NCBI RefSeq assembly: GCF_035194505.1
Contig: NZ_CP136573.1
Span: 310,001 to 374,000 of the forward strand
Reading direction: 5' to 3'
DNA: 64,000 nt
DNA from: Erythrobacter sp.
GTDB lineage: Bacteria; Pseudomonadota; Alphaproteobacteria; Sphingomonadales; Sphingomonadaceae
Shown: in pieces, positions 6,769 through 17,004 of the stretch
Numbering within the stretch: the stretch's first letter is position 1
Layout: every line of letters begins with the position of its first letter
Translations under genes and position numbers: made by a program
The notes under the pieces: model-generated
Database searches by the model: none
Told to the model about the DNA's origin: nothing
What the model saw: only the letters and a program-made list of their open reading frames with translations

Positions 6769-9700
6769 GTGCTGATAAGGGGCATGTTATTGGCACTGCC
6801 TGAAGGCAGAGGTGTCGGAAAGTTAGAGGCTGTCGATGGAGATGTATGTGACGTTTCCGTTTTTTACTCGATTGTTCGCACCGAGACTGTTTCTCACCCA
6901 ATAAAATCACTTTCTAGAGCCTATCTTAGCCCGCAAACTCGTGTTTACGTGCTGGATAACGGCGTGCACCGGGTTGGACGTATTTCTGACTTTTTGACCG
7001 GAAACGATGGCCTTGTGACTTACGAGGTGCGCTTCCCAAACGGGGTGGTTAAAGACTTTAACGAAGCTAATTTGTTTCTAAGGCCTTGGCATGCGCCTGA
7101 TGATCCGGCCGAAGTGCTAGCTGCCGGGGGAGGTGAAAGCCAGTTCCTCCATGACGCCAGATTGCCTGCGCGAAAAGCGCTAATCGATCTACGCAGTGCG
7201 GCGCAGGGAATGACAGCTTTGGTGTCGGCCGGCATCGAACTCGTGCCGCATCAAGTTGCCGCCGTGCGAAGAGTCTTGTCGGATCCGGTTCAGCGTTATC
7301 TGCTTGCGGATGAAGTGGGGTTAGGTAAGACTATAGAGGCAGGATTAGTCATCCGGCAGCGACTAATTGATGATCCGGACACCGAGGTTTTGGTGTCTGT
7401 TCCGCGTCATCTTGTTGCCCAGTGGCAGGTCGAACTCAGCGGCAAGTTGCGGCTTTCTCAATTTGATGGGCGCTTCGAAGTGTGCGCTCATGAAGACCTG
7501 ACCCGTGTTCACCGAACACCAGATTTGCTTGTAGTAGACGAAGTACATCACCTGGTGGGAGGCAGTCGTGGAGAATTACAGGGCGCTGAAGCGCACCTTA
7601 TCGATCTAAGCAAACGAGTGGGCTCGCTGCTCCTACTGTCAGCGACGCCCGCTCTTGGCGACGAAGTCAAGTTCCTAGCACTTCTGAACCTGCTAGATCC
7701 GGTCGCGCATCCACTGAATGACATCGAAGGATTCCGAGCGAAACTCGAACAGCGACAAGATCTTGGTCGGTTACTGCTTAGTCTGGATCCTGAGGGTTCA
7801 GGTCTAGTGCTACGCCAGCGTGCAGCGGAGCTGATAAGCCTGTTCCCGGATGATGCGGTCGTTCAGGGTCTTGCTGGGAAATTGATCGAGGCAAGCAAGG
7901 CCAAAATGCCTGAAACGTCGCGGTTCGCCACTGCGCTACGCAATCATGTTGCAGATAGCTATCGTATTCACCAGAGACTTATCCGTTCTCGTCGCGCCGA
8001 CGCTGCAGGTTGGGAGTTCCGTCCCCGTGGCCCATCCTTCGAGGAAGGCGAGTTGCCGCCTATGTCTCATGTCCGCGAAGAGATCATTGATCACCCTGTG
8101 ATGGCAGATCTTATCAGCGGGTTAGAAGATTGGCGCTCTGCTGCATTAGCGGCGGTCGGTCGAGGTGTAATAGACGAGGCAAGAATCTCTGCTCGTTACA
8201 TCAGCTTGTTGGAAGCTGCCGGGGTCAGTTGTGCTCAATTTAACGCTGTGCTCAAATCTGAGGTAGAATTTCCGGGCGAGGAAGAAATTCGTGCAGACTT
8301 AATCCGGTTAACAAGCAACGGGGGGTGCGATGCTGATAGCCTGGACCTTATCGCACAGAGCATCCACCGCTTAAACGACAACCTAGCTCGCGGATCTGCA
8401 GCACCGAAGATCGTAGTTTTCTCCTCATCGTCCGAACGGGCAAGCAGTCTGGCCGCCCTTGTCCCGGATGCGGCACTGTTGGTAGCCGGTGGGGATCAAG
8501 GGCACGCCGAAGCCGTACTTGGGCGCTTTGCTGCACAGGGGGGGGCATCCGTTCTCATTCTTGATCGCGCTGCCGAGGAGGGACTGAACCTCAGCTTTGC
8601 TGACGCAATCGTGCATCTTGATCTTCCGTTTTCGGCGGCGCGTGTTGAGCAAAGGATTGGGCGTCTCGATCGGTTCGGCCGCACCAAGGACGCCATTAGA
8701 CACCGCGTTCTGCTTCCTTCCGATGAAGACGCCAGTCCCTGGGCAGCGTGGCAGCGACTGTTGGCCGAAGGTATGATGATCTACCACGGCTCTATCAGTG
8801 ATGTTCAGTTCCTTCTTGAGGAGATCGAAACTCAGATCGCTCGGGCATTTTTGCATGAAGGTGCTGCGGCCGTTGAAGAGCTGATCCCGGAGGTATTCGC
8901 CCGCATCACCGCTGAACGCAGTGCTCAACACGAGCAGTCGGCGCTGGATCGTATTGCTCTTGCTGAAGAACCGGCGGAATTACTAATTGATGCAATCAAT
9001 GATGCCGAAGCCGAAGAAGAAGGGATCGAAGCTGCTGTTGAGACCTGGGCAGTCAAGACGCTACTTTTACGCAAACGACCATGCGCTGAAGACGTCCGAG
9101 ATCCTTTTTTTTGGCGAACAGCGCAGACAACGCTGATCCCCAAACTGCCTTGGCGTGAAACATTTGAGTTCTTCGAAGATGAGCCGCTTACATGGCGTCG
9201 ACGCATCGCGATGCGTCAGAGTAATGTAGCGTTGCTTCGGCCAGGCATGCCGCTAGTCGACGTTCTGGAACGTTTTACCCACTGGGACGATAGAGGCTCT
9301 GCCTTCGCGACTTGGCGTAAGCATGCTGATTGGACTGGTGAAGCTTGGATGGGTTTTCGGGTCTGCCTTAGCGTGGAGCCCAATGTTCCTGAGGATAATC
9401 TCCTGCGTCCTGATCCGCGGAAATTGGCAATTGCTAGGCGCGCACAGCACTATCTTCCCCCAAAATACATTACTCTACACATAGAGGCCTCCGGCGAACC
9501 GGTTGCCCAAGGGCCACTTAACGCCATTTTGAATTTGCCCTATTCTAATGAGCGTGCGCCGGGGCAACGGTGGTTAGATGTTAACCTCGGCAGTCGACCA
9601 GAACTCTTCTCGAGCATTATTGATCCGGGTCAGTTTTCGCAAATCTGCAGGTCAGTGCGAGAAAAGGCCCTTTCTGCCTTTTGTGAGAGTGACGATTTTA

Positions 9701-9900
9701 GGGATCAGACAAGCCAGGCAGAGACTCTTGCAAGAGCGGACCTTGAACGGCGGCGCGCGCGTCTAGAACGGCGTGCTGCTGCTGGCGAAACAATTGATGG
9801 TGAAATAGCGGCCGCACAAGCCGTTTTAGACGCTGTTTCCTCGCCTTCTGTGCGGCTTGACGCAATCGGGTTCTTTATCGTTTCGGGGCTCAAAGCATGA
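6769..9900 (+). CDS. dpdE: DpdE, SNF2/SF2-type helicase of the Dpd restriction arm
   Basis: 1043 aa. Helicase motifs: DEVGLGKT (Walker A, residues 181-188), DEVH (Walker B, 257-260), SATPA (motif III, 291-295), and RVEQRIGRLDRFGR (motif VI, about 627-640). About 150 N-terminal residues precede the motor, and the last 400 residues are a helical family-specific region. In the Salmonella system DpdE is one of the proteins needed for restriction of unmodified DNA. It opens operon 2 and overlaps dpdF by 4 nt. The start is GTG at 6769, chosen because of the strong Shine-Dalgarno run just upstream; ATG at 6784 is possible. Confidence 0.88.
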   Translation: MLIRGMLLALPEGRGVGKLEAVDGDVCDVSVFYSIVRTETVSHPIKSLSRAYLSPQTRVYVLDNGVHRVGRISDFLTGNDGLVTYEVRFPNGVVKDFNEANLFLRPWHAPDDPAEVLAAGGGESQFLHDARLPARKALIDLRSAAQGMTALVSAGIELVPHQVAAVRRVLSDPVQRYLLADEVGLGKTIEAGLVIRQRLIDDPDTEVLVSVPRHLVAQWQVELSGKLRLSQFDGRFEVCAHEDLTRVHRTPDLLVVDEVHHLVGGSRGELQGAEAHLIDLSKRVGSLLLLSATPALGDEVKFLALLNLLDPVAHPLNDIEGFRAKLEQRQDLGRLLLSLDPEGSGLVLRQRAAELISLFPDDAVVQGLAGKLIEASKAKMPETSRFATALRNHVADSYRIHQRLIRSRRADAAGWEFRPRGPSFEEGELPPMSHVREEIIDHPVMADLISGLEDWRSAALAAVGRGVIDEARISARYISLLEAAGVSCAQFNAVLKSEVEFPGEEEIRADLIRLTSNGGCDADSLDLIAQSIHRLNDNLARGSAAPKIVVFSSSSERASSLAALVPDAALLVAGGDQGHAEAVLGRFAAQGGASVLILDRAAEEGLNLSFADAIVHLDLPFSAARVEQRIGRLDRFGRTKDAIRHRVLLPSDEDASPWAAWQRLLAEGMMIYHGSISDVQFLLEEIETQIARAFLHEGAAAVEELIPEVFARITAERSAQHEQSALDRIALAEEPAELLIDAINDAEAEEEGIEAAVETWAVKTLLLRKRPCAEDVRDPFFWRTAQTTLIPKLPWRETFEFFEDEPLTWRRRIAMRQSNVALLRPGMPLVDVLERFTHWDDRGSAFATWRKHADWTGEAWMGFRVCLSVEPNVPEDNLLRPDPRKLAIARRAQHYLPPKYITLHIEASGEPVAQGPLNAILNLPYSNERAPGQRWLDVNLGSRPELFSSIIDPGQFSQICRSVREKALSAFCESDDFRDQTSQAETLARADLERRRARLERRAAAGETIDGEIAAAQAVLDAVSSPSVRLDAIGFFIVSGLKA

Positions 9901-12407
9901 GCCAACTCGAAGGGGCGTCTGCTTACCAGGCACTAGCAAATATGCTCAGTGATGCGGAACGAGACGATAATGATTGGACCGCGGCCGATCCAGCCTTTGA
10001 ACGCCTTCGAAAGGCGCTGATTGAACCGTCGCTTCGAGCTTCTGTAAAAGATTTAGTGGTGCTTTTAAGGCAGGCTCTTTGGTACGAAAAGTTCCGTCGT
10101 GGCGATGGTGGAACTGGTCCGGAGCCAATAATCAGGCACCCGGCATTTGCAGGTGCAGATTGGACGGCGTCAAGTTTACGATCTCGGCCCATTCAGGGTG
10201 GAAACCGCGTTAGTCTTGAAACCTGGTCACCACCCTGGCTGGGGAAACCGGACGAGAGCGTGGAGGCGCGTGCTGCCTCAGAACTCCCCTGTCGCTTTGG
10301 TGAGGGAAGTGGCGTCACCGGTGACCCGTTTCTCTCCGCTGTTGAACGGCCGAGTTACCGGAGTCTCGGCCAAAGGGCTGCTGCCCGTGCAGCACTGAGC
10401 ACTCCACCAGGGGGCACATTAGCTGTCGCGCTTGCGACAGGGGAAGGCAAGAGCTTATTATTTCAACTTGTTCAGGCTGTTGGCTTTGCTGGCGATCCAG
10501 CGCGCGGCGGCGTCCCCGGCACGACCTTGGTAATTGTTCCAACTGTTGCTCTGGCGCTCGATCACGAGGCTTCTTCAATAAAGATCGTCGGTCATCGTCT
10601 GCCGCTTGCCTATCGGAGTGGCGCAGAAAGCAATGTGTTGCTTGTCGATCGCATTCGCGAGGGTTCACAAGGCCTGTGCTTCGCTTCTCCTGAGGCAGCC
10701 TGTGGACCTCTCAGGTCAGCACTGATCGCCGCTGCAGAAGTCGGTAATTTGCACGCATTAATTGTCGATGAAGCTCATCTTGTTGACCAATGGGGGACGG
10801 GCTTCCGAACAGAATTTCAGGAATTAAGCGGATTGCGCCGTGAACTCCTAGCCGCTGCATCTGCGAATTCGCGCTTACGGACCCTGTTGCTGTCAGCAAC
10901 GCTTACCGAGAGCTCGCTTGGAACGTTAGAAGCTCTGTTTGGGGATGGCGGTCCTATACGGTCGCTGTCCGCGGTCAATCTTCGTCCTGAACCGGATTAC
11001 TGGATTGCAAAACCGTGTGCTGCAGCGGAGCGAGAAAATCGGGTCCTGGAGGCGCTCGCTCATGTTCCGCGACCGGCAATTCTCTATGTTACGGAGGTGA
11101 AGCATGCAGAGGCTTGGCTGCGTGTGGTCCGCCAGGCCGGTTATCTTCGCGTTCGCATGCTTCACGGAAGCACAAGCGCCGATGCGCGAGAAGAAATCTT
11201 AAAGCTCTGGCGTGATGGCGCACTAGATTTGGTTATCGGTACCTCTGCGTTTGGTCTTGGCATCGATTATCAGCACGCCCGTTCTATCCTGCATGCGTGT
11301 GTTCCAGAAACGCTTGACCGGTTTTATCAGGAGGTTGGTCGCGCTGGTCGCGACGGCCGCGCGTCACTTTCCATCGCGATGCCGGCAAATGATGATTTTG
11401 GTCCAGCACAGCGCCTAGGCGAACAAAAGGTTATCAGCGTTGATCGTGGAATGGTCCGCTGGACGGCCATGTTTGAAAGCGCTGTAACATTAGGGGACGG
11501 TTTGATCGCTGTAGATGTCGACGCGCGGCCGAGCGCTTCAGAAGACGACATTGACATGAGCGGTGATCGAAACATCGACTGGAATGTTCGAACGCTTACA
11601 TTGATGGCGCGCGCGGGCATTATTGAGTTGGTCGGACGCCAGGCGCGCACTGCGGAGACCGGGCCAGCACGCCTTACGATCCGCGTCCTCGACGATGGTC
11701 ACCTTCGTCTGGCCTGCTGGTCCAGCCGTGTAACATCGGTTCGTGACGGCATTGCTGCGGCGAGTCAGCGCAATTTTGGCCTTATGCAGCGGTTTCTTCG
11801 CTCGGTTGAATGTCCGGCTCGAATTTTTGAGGCACTTTATGGTGCTGAAAAGATCGCTCCGTCATGCAGTCGCTGCAGTTTGTGCCGTGCTGAACCCTCA
11901 CGCAGGGGTATTCAACCAACTCCTCGAGAGCCCTTCTCACCTTGGCCTGGACAGCCACTGCAGCCAAGACTTGCTGCGCTCATTGGCGGTGGTGGACGTC
12001 TTCTAGTCAGCGATGACCCTGAACTCCGTGAAGGCCGTTGGCATCGTAGGTTCTCAGATCTGCTAGATGCGCTTGCTCGGCAGGGTATGAGCAAGTTAGC
12101 TTTGATTGGCGACACCGGGATTGATGAGTCTCGGGCCTTTGCGAAGATACAGCGTCGCGCATTCTTTGTTGGGCGTTCAGAGACACTACTGGCGACCGGC
12201 CTGCCACCAGGGCCCGAACTAGTTGTGATTGGCCGCGGCGTGCCGTTGAGGAAGGCGAATTTTAAACACCGTGCTCCGGGAGACGAGCGGATCTTCATTC
12301 TGCCGCCGGGTTTCGTTGCGCCTGATAAACCGGACCTGGCCTTAACAGAGATTTTCGACGGGCCCCAACTTAGTTTCACGCAACTTTGTGGGAGATTGAC
12401 GGCATGA
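9897..12407 (+). CDS. dpdF: DpdF, RecQ-like helicase
   Basis: 836 aa. RecQ-family motor: ATGEGKSLLFQL (Walker A), VDEAHLVDQWGTGFR (motif II with the RecQ aromatic-rich loop), LLLSATLTESS, IGTSAFGLGIDY and QEVGRAGRDGRASL (motif VI). A CSRCSLC cluster near residue 660 probably binds zinc as in other RecQ proteins. The C-terminal part beyond it is family-specific. It belongs to the Dpd cluster and probably processes DNA for the restriction step; its exact role has not been assigned. It overlaps dpdE and dpdG by ATGA junctions, indicating translational coupling. Confidence 0.87.
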   Translation: MSQLEGASAYQALANMLSDAERDDNDWTAADPAFERLRKALIEPSLRASVKDLVVLLRQALWYEKFRRGDGGTGPEPIIRHPAFAGADWTASSLRSRPIQGGNRVSLETWSPPWLGKPDESVEARAASELPCRFGEGSGVTGDPFLSAVERPSYRSLGQRAAARAALSTPPGGTLAVALATGEGKSLLFQLVQAVGFAGDPARGGVPGTTLVIVPTVALALDHEASSIKIVGHRLPLAYRSGAESNVLLVDRIREGSQGLCFASPEAACGPLRSALIAAAEVGNLHALIVDEAHLVDQWGTGFRTEFQELSGLRRELLAAASANSRLRTLLLSATLTESSLGTLEALFGDGGPIRSLSAVNLRPEPDYWIAKPCAAAERENRVLEALAHVPRPAILYVTEVKHAEAWLRVVRQAGYLRVRMLHGSTSADAREEILKLWRDGALDLVIGTSAFGLGIDYQHARSILHACVPETLDRFYQEVGRAGRDGRASLSIAMPANDDFGPAQRLGEQKVISVDRGMVRWTAMFESAVTLGDGLIAVDVDARPSASEDDIDMSGDRNIDWNVRTLTLMARAGIIELVGRQARTAETGPARLTIRVLDDGHLRLACWSSRVTSVRDGIAAASQRNFGLMQRFLRSVECPARIFEALYGAEKIAPSCSRCSLCRAEPSRRGIQPTPREPFSPWPGQPLQPRLAALIGGGGRLLVSDDPELREGRWHRRFSDLLDALARQGMSKLALIGDTGIDESRAFAKIQRRAFFVGRSETLLATGLPPGPELVVIGRGVPLRKANFKHRAPGDERIFILPPGFVAPDKPDLALTEIFDGPQLSFTQLCGRLTA

Positions 12408-13279
12408 GCATTGTTAGCGTCGCTGAAGCGGTGCCCAACCGGTTACTGGCCATTTACGGTACTCTTCTCGGCCGCAACGCAGGTGAAACTCGCGAGCGAC
12501 TGAAATCTCAGATGGTGCCCCCTAGTTTGCGGGGCGGGCGCGATAATCAGAGCACGGCAGTATTCGATAACAGTCTGCGTGAGGCTCGGGCTATTGGCCT
12601 GGTAATTGAGGATGGGGACAATCTCGTAGTGCCAGTGACGGCTCGACCTGCGCCCAAGCAAACCGAGGAAGATGCATTTCTGGCCCACGTTATTCGTGTT
12701 TTGTGTGACGATGTCCTTGCCGATGAAGCTAACCAGGCCAAAGTTGCCCCAGCGATTGCCTGGTTGCTGATGCAGGACCCGCTGAGGCCAATACCGTGGA
12801 GCGAAAATCCACTGCCAACCATTAATCGACAGTTGGATGGCGACGAGAATTTCGATCTTGGCAATGCGAGCAGGCTGCAGACGCTCGCCTATTGGACGCG
12901 ACACCTTGGCTTCGCTCGAATGGTCGGAGCTGGGCAGGTTTTTATTGTACCTGATCCGCATGACGCCATCGCCCGCCTCCTACCTGTTGTTTTTGGTAAT
13001 GCGACTTCTTTGCGGGCCAACGAATTCCGCAAGCGATTGGCTGAGCTATGTCCAGTTCTTGAGGACGGTACCGTCCGTGCCCGTGTCGAGCAGCGTGCAA
13101 AAGGTGAAATCGTTCGGTCCAATCCGCAACGTCTTTCTCGCTCGACGAGCCTCGCCCTGCTTAGGCTCGAATCATGCGGCCGCATCGAACTTCAACAAAG
13201 TTCCGATGCCGAGGTGGGAATACTCGATCTCGGCACGAGCGATCGCCGCTTCAGCCATGTTGCATCGAAGGGCCTATGA
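12404..13279 (+). CDS. dpdG: DpdG, Dpd-system protein of unknown biochemistry
   Basis: 291 aa from ATG 12404, which overlaps the dpdF stop (ATGA); an in-frame ATG at 12386 lies inside dpdF and is less likely. No enzyme motif is visible. The sequence is soluble and alternates helical stretches with possible winged-helix segments (LREARAIGLVIEDGDNLVV near the N-terminus and LALLRLESCGRIELQ near the end). Assignment rests on position between dpdF and the P-loop protein dpdH. In Salmonella dpdG is required for restriction. It could act as an adaptor or DNA-recognition subunit, which is inference. Confidence 0.75.
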   Translation: MSIVSVAEAVPNRLLAIYGTLLGRNAGETRERLKSQMVPPSLRGGRDNQSTAVFDNSLREARAIGLVIEDGDNLVVPVTARPAPKQTEEDAFLAHVIRVLCDDVLADEANQAKVAPAIAWLLMQDPLRPIPWSENPLPTINRQLDGDENFDLGNASRLQTLAYWTRHLGFARMVGAGQVFIVPDPHDAIARLLPVVFGNATSLRANEFRKRLAELCPVLEDGTVRARVEQRAKGEIVRSNPQRLSRSTSLALLRLESCGRIELQQSSDAEVGILDLGTSDRRFSHVASKGL

Positions 13280-16200
13280 TAATGCAGAACCATCTTTGCT
13301 GGGAGCCTGCTAGGGTTCGCGAAATTATCAATCCTGAAGCCGAGGCAGTCCCAGACGCAGTCTTTCGGGCAGTTCATAGTGACTGGTCCTTGAAGGTGGC
13401 CCCTCCAAAGGGCACTGCTTTTCAAGAGTTGTCGACAACCTCGTTCCGTTCGCTGTCACCTCGCGAGTTTCTCGAGCAATTCCTGCAGCCCGAACGACCG
13501 CATGTGCAAGCTGCCGCGCTTGGCCGAAGCGGATCTGGTAAGTCGCACTTCATTCACTGGATGCGCCTTAACATCCCGGAAACTTCTGAACGCATGGTGC
13601 TTGTCGTTCCAAAGGCCGGCACCAGCCTTCGATCGATAATTGAACTTATCGTCTCTCGGTTGGATCCAGCGGAGCAGCAGCCATTCCGGGATGCACTCAG
13701 TCGTGCAGGCGATGCTACCATGACGCGCGACGGGCAGAAGGGGCGGCTTCTTAACGAGCTTGCGGAAGCGGTGCGTGGTCTTGCCCCTAGCGACCCTGAG
13801 GATGAACTCGAGGTTGAGCTAATCGATCAATTACCGCACATCCTCTATGATCCGCATATGCGGCAGACGCATTTTCTAAAAGAAAAGACGATCATTGCCG
13901 ATATCGTTGATCATGTATTCGCGGCACCTGAAGAATATAAGCCCGCTGAAGATAGACGAATTTTTGTAGATGGAGATCTGCCGCTCGGAGGCGGAGATTA
14001 TCTCGCCGCGGCTCAACTCGCGCGGAACGCGATGAGCTTAATTCGTCTTGATGGCGGTCTTCCAAAGGCTGTCGAAATATTGAACCGCAGCCTCGACTTG
14101 GCGATCAGTCGAACACTTAGCTTTTCCGGAGACAGGCTAATTGGGCTGATGACCTCGCTGCGGCGTCATCTTCGCCGTCAGGATCGTGAACTTGTTCTCC
14201 TAATTGAGGATTTCGCCCGACTTCAGGGTATCGACCGAGCGCTCTTACAATCGTTGCTTGATCAAGGCAGCGAAGATTTGTGCAAGCTGCGCTGGGCTAT
14301 GGCGGTTACGACTGGTTTTTTTGAGACAATTGCCGAGACTGTCTACACTAGGATGACCTGGTTCATCGATATGGACAAATCCAGTGGGGGTGGAACGGGG
14401 GGAATGACCCGGGATACGCTTGCTGGCTTTGCTGCGCGTTATTTGAATGCGATCAGGGTTGGTATTGATCCGATCCAGAACTGGGGCTCGCATGCAACCG
14501 ACGTTCCAGTGCCTAATGCTTGTACTCGCTGCGATCTGCGTAGTGAGTGCCATAACAGTTTCGGGGCTCACGAAGGTGTAGGTCTTTATCCGTTCACGGA
14601 GACAGCATTATGGAACATGGCCGAACGAACGGATCCGCGGCTAGGGCAAGAATTTAATCCTCGCATCTTGCAGAAGGACGTGCTCGCGCGCGTCCTTGCA
14701 GATCACGGTCTTACGGTGTCCGAAGGAGCCTTCCCACCTGCCGAATTGCTCGATGAACTGGGTGGGGGCAAGCGCCTAAGCGTGCTCGACCAAAGCGCGA
14801 TACGCCGTCAAGCACCGGCCGCTGGTGATCGCTTGATAACGGCTATCGAACTCTACGACGGTTCTGGCAAGACCGTGAACCTTGAAGAGGGAATTCGCCG
14901 CTCTTTCAATCTGCCTCTACTTGGCGAAGTGGATACGCCACCTACGCCAGATCCCCTCCCTCCGGGTCCGACACCTGTTGGACCGGCAACAGACCCACGC
15001 ATTATAGAACTGCATGCTTGGACTGAAGGTAGAAACCTCTCCCAGGCCCTCTCGCAAGAATTGCGCGAGCGCATTTTTCGTGCCGTGGTTGAGGCGGTCG
15101 ATTGGGACAGGTTGGGGCTCGAGCGCGCCTCCTATGCGGCAGCAGCGACCAACAGACCATTCAGAAACAACAGCATTAAGATACTTCGACAGAGCACAGC
15201 GGGCGTTCAGACACAAATTGATCTTCACGTACCACGCAAAGACGCAACCGACGCGGAAGTTCAAAAAACAGCCCTTGCGCTTCAGGGATTAATCCTAGCC
15301 GGTGACACTTTTGATTGGTCTTTTGAGCGTGGTGGCGAGATGCTCGCAGCCTTTCTTGATTGCCTCTCTGAATGGACAGCTCGGGTCGAGGCCGACCTTC
15401 TCGCCTTTGCGCCTGCGTCAACAGATTGGAATGCGGTCGGTGCCGCTCTTGAACTTCTTGCAGTTGGGGCAGCGCTAGCCGGGCAGTTGCGTTCGGATTG
15501 GACGATTACTGACCTCCTCGACGCCTGCTTGCGGGTCTGGGAGGATACGGCCGCGGAAACGAATGAGATGCGGGGCCTTTTCGCGAGAATTGCTCGCCAA
15601 CGTCAAATGCTTGCGGATTTTGTTCGTGCTCATGTCTCGGCAACTAAGGGTGGTCAGGTGGGCGCGCTAATTGACCCGCGACTTCCACGTCGAGTCCTTC
15701 GCGGGCTCAAGGCTTCCGGCTGGCGCTTAGTCCAGACACCTCCGCGTGAAGGGCGTGGGGATCCGTTCGAAGTCGCGAGGCTCTATTCAGTCGTTGCTGA
15801 TGCCCTCGCTGATAGTGCGGCTGCCGAGCGCGCAGCTCGCCTTGCGTGGCTCGAAGAGATGGAGGAAATGTTTGGTCCCGAACCTAAGCGTGCTGCCATC
15901 GTTGAATGTGTAAGGTCTGTCCGCGAAACGGTTAGTGCAAGTGGTTTTGGCGGAAATGCGTCCACGCTTCTTCAGGCAGCACTCGACAATTTTGCTGGTC
16001 GCCAGTTTGACGATGCGATCTTCGGCGCACGTGAACTGCGTGCTGAAATTGATCCGGTTGCGAGTCTGCCAGCATATGCTCGGGCGCGTGAGGGGGCAGT
16101 GGGCGCTGGGCGTGAACTTGGCCGTAGGCTACAGACCTTCCTTGCTGATGTTGATAGAAGCCTTTCGCTCCGCGAACAGGAGGACGGTGCCAAGTACGCG

Positions 16201-16290
16201 GCGTTAGCGCAGAGCCAAGAAACCATCAAAACCGCTCTACAGTCTATCTCGGATGATCTGGATTTTCTGGAGACTGCTAATGTTGCTTGA
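13276..16290 (+). CDS. dpdH: DpdH, large P-loop ATPase
   Basis: 1004 aa from ATG 13276 (ATGA with dpdG). GRSGSGKS at residues 83-90 is a Walker A; LVLLIEDFARLQG is the likely Walker B and sits in an AAA-like core. A CTRCDLRSEC cluster near residue 415 may bind metal. A Pro-rich linker (PPTPDPLPPGPTP near residue 557) separates the ATPase half from a helical C-terminal half. It probably powers assembly or translocation of the restriction complex. It overlaps dpdI by 11 nt. The longer frame starting at 13174 runs deep into dpdG and is rejected as the start. Confidence 0.83.
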   Translation: MIMQNHLCWEPARVREIINPEAEAVPDAVFRAVHSDWSLKVAPPKGTAFQELSTTSFRSLSPREFLEQFLQPERPHVQAAALGRSGSGKSHFIHWMRLNIPETSERMVLVVPKAGTSLRSIIELIVSRLDPAEQQPFRDALSRAGDATMTRDGQKGRLLNELAEAVRGLAPSDPEDELEVELIDQLPHILYDPHMRQTHFLKEKTIIADIVDHVFAAPEEYKPAEDRRIFVDGDLPLGGGDYLAAAQLARNAMSLIRLDGGLPKAVEILNRSLDLAISRTLSFSGDRLIGLMTSLRRHLRRQDRELVLLIEDFARLQGIDRALLQSLLDQGSEDLCKLRWAMAVTTGFFETIAETVYTRMTWFIDMDKSSGGGTGGMTRDTLAGFAARYLNAIRVGIDPIQNWGSHATDVPVPNACTRCDLRSECHNSFGAHEGVGLYPFTETALWNMAERTDPRLGQEFNPRILQKDVLARVLADHGLTVSEGAFPPAELLDELGGGKRLSVLDQSAIRRQAPAAGDRLITAIELYDGSGKTVNLEEGIRRSFNLPLLGEVDTPPTPDPLPPGPTPVGPATDPRIIELHAWTEGRNLSQALSQELRERIFRAVVEAVDWDRLGLERASYAAAATNRPFRNNSIKILRQSTAGVQTQIDLHVPRKDATDAEVQKTALALQGLILAGDTFDWSFERGGEMLAAFLDCLSEWTARVEADLLAFAPASTDWNAVGAALELLAVGAALAGQLRSDWTITDLLDACLRVWEDTAAETNEMRGLFARIARQRQMLADFVRAHVSATKGGQVGALIDPRLPRRVLRGLKASGWRLVQTPPREGRGDPFEVARLYSVVADALADSAAAERAARLAWLEEMEEMFGPEPKRAAIVECVRSVRETVSASGFGGNASTLLQAALDNFAGRQFDDAIFGARELRAEIDPVASLPAYARAREGAVGAGRELGRRLQTFLADVDRSLSLREQEDGAKYAALAQSQETIKTALQSISDDLDFLETANVA

Positions 16291-17002
16291 AGAGGCGAAA
16301 GCCCTCTCGTCGCGGATCACGCAATATCAGAAACTGAGAGAGCAGGCGCAACACGCCCAGACTTTTGAGACCCGTGCCAGCCAATTACAGAAATTGGCAA
16401 GCGGCCTCGAGAAGGCTGTTTTTGGTATTAAGTCTTTGAAAGCTGCGGGGGTACCCGTTGCATTCACTTTGGCGCGCACGGATCAAACCCGAGCCCGAAC
16501 TGAGCAATTGTTGCAAGGTTTTGCCCTTGATCCAGCATTTGTAGATAATCCGGGCTTTGACTTGCGCTTTGAATACGCGACCCCGCTCGGTGGCTTGGCG
16601 GAAAGCGCAAAAAAATCTGCACTGAAGGCCTGGCAGGAGCACATCGCTGGGCGGCGTGAACGGGTGTCTTCGGAAATTCTGAATGCACTTCGAGCGGTGC
16701 CTGATTATCGACCAATCGTTGCTAAAGTTCAAAGGTGCCAAGAGCAGATCGAAATTCTGGCAAGTTCCCTTCCGGAAGATGTTACGAATGCTAATCAGCG
16801 TCTCTCTGAATTAGCCAGTGAGCAGCGGGAGGCATGGCGACAGTTGACGGGCGGCGAACTGCCTGAGAGTGTCGTCCTCTTTTTGCGCGCCTCGATGGGT
16901 GAGGGCGCTGAACTCCGATTGCTGACGTCCGACGTGATTGATTGGCTTAAATCTCGAGGTCTCGATAGCGCATTCCGTATCAAACCCCGACACGCTGTTT
17001 GA
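16280..17002 (+). CDS. dpdI: DpdI, small Dpd-system protein
   Basis: 240 aa from ATG 16280. The sequence is strongly helical with heptad-like stretches (EEAKALSSRITQYQKLREQA and later ANQRLSELASEQREAWRQL), so a coiled coil is likely. No catalytic motif is seen. It lies between dpdH and dpdJ, overlapping dpdH. In the Salmonella cluster dpdI is needed for restriction. An upstream ATG at 16253 would add a hydrophobic MIWIFW start inside dpdH and is less plausible. Its function is probably structural, bridging the ATPase and the helicase (inference). Confidence 0.72.
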   Translation: MLLEEAKALSSRITQYQKLREQAQHAQTFETRASQLQKLASGLEKAVFGIKSLKAAGVPVAFTLARTDQTRARTEQLLQGFALDPAFVDNPGFDLRFEYATPLGGLAESAKKSALKAWQEHIAGRRERVSSEILNALRAVPDYRPIVAKVQRCQEQIEILASSLPEDVTNANQRLSELASEQREAWRQLTGGELPESVVLFLRASMGEGAELRLLTSDVIDWLKSRGLDSAFRIKPRHAV

Positions 17003-17004
17003 CA

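Noticed and set aside
13174..13275. An earlier start for dpdH 34 codons upstream
   Set aside because: It would overlap dpdG by over 100 nt; ATG 13276 gives the ATGA junction seen throughout the operon.
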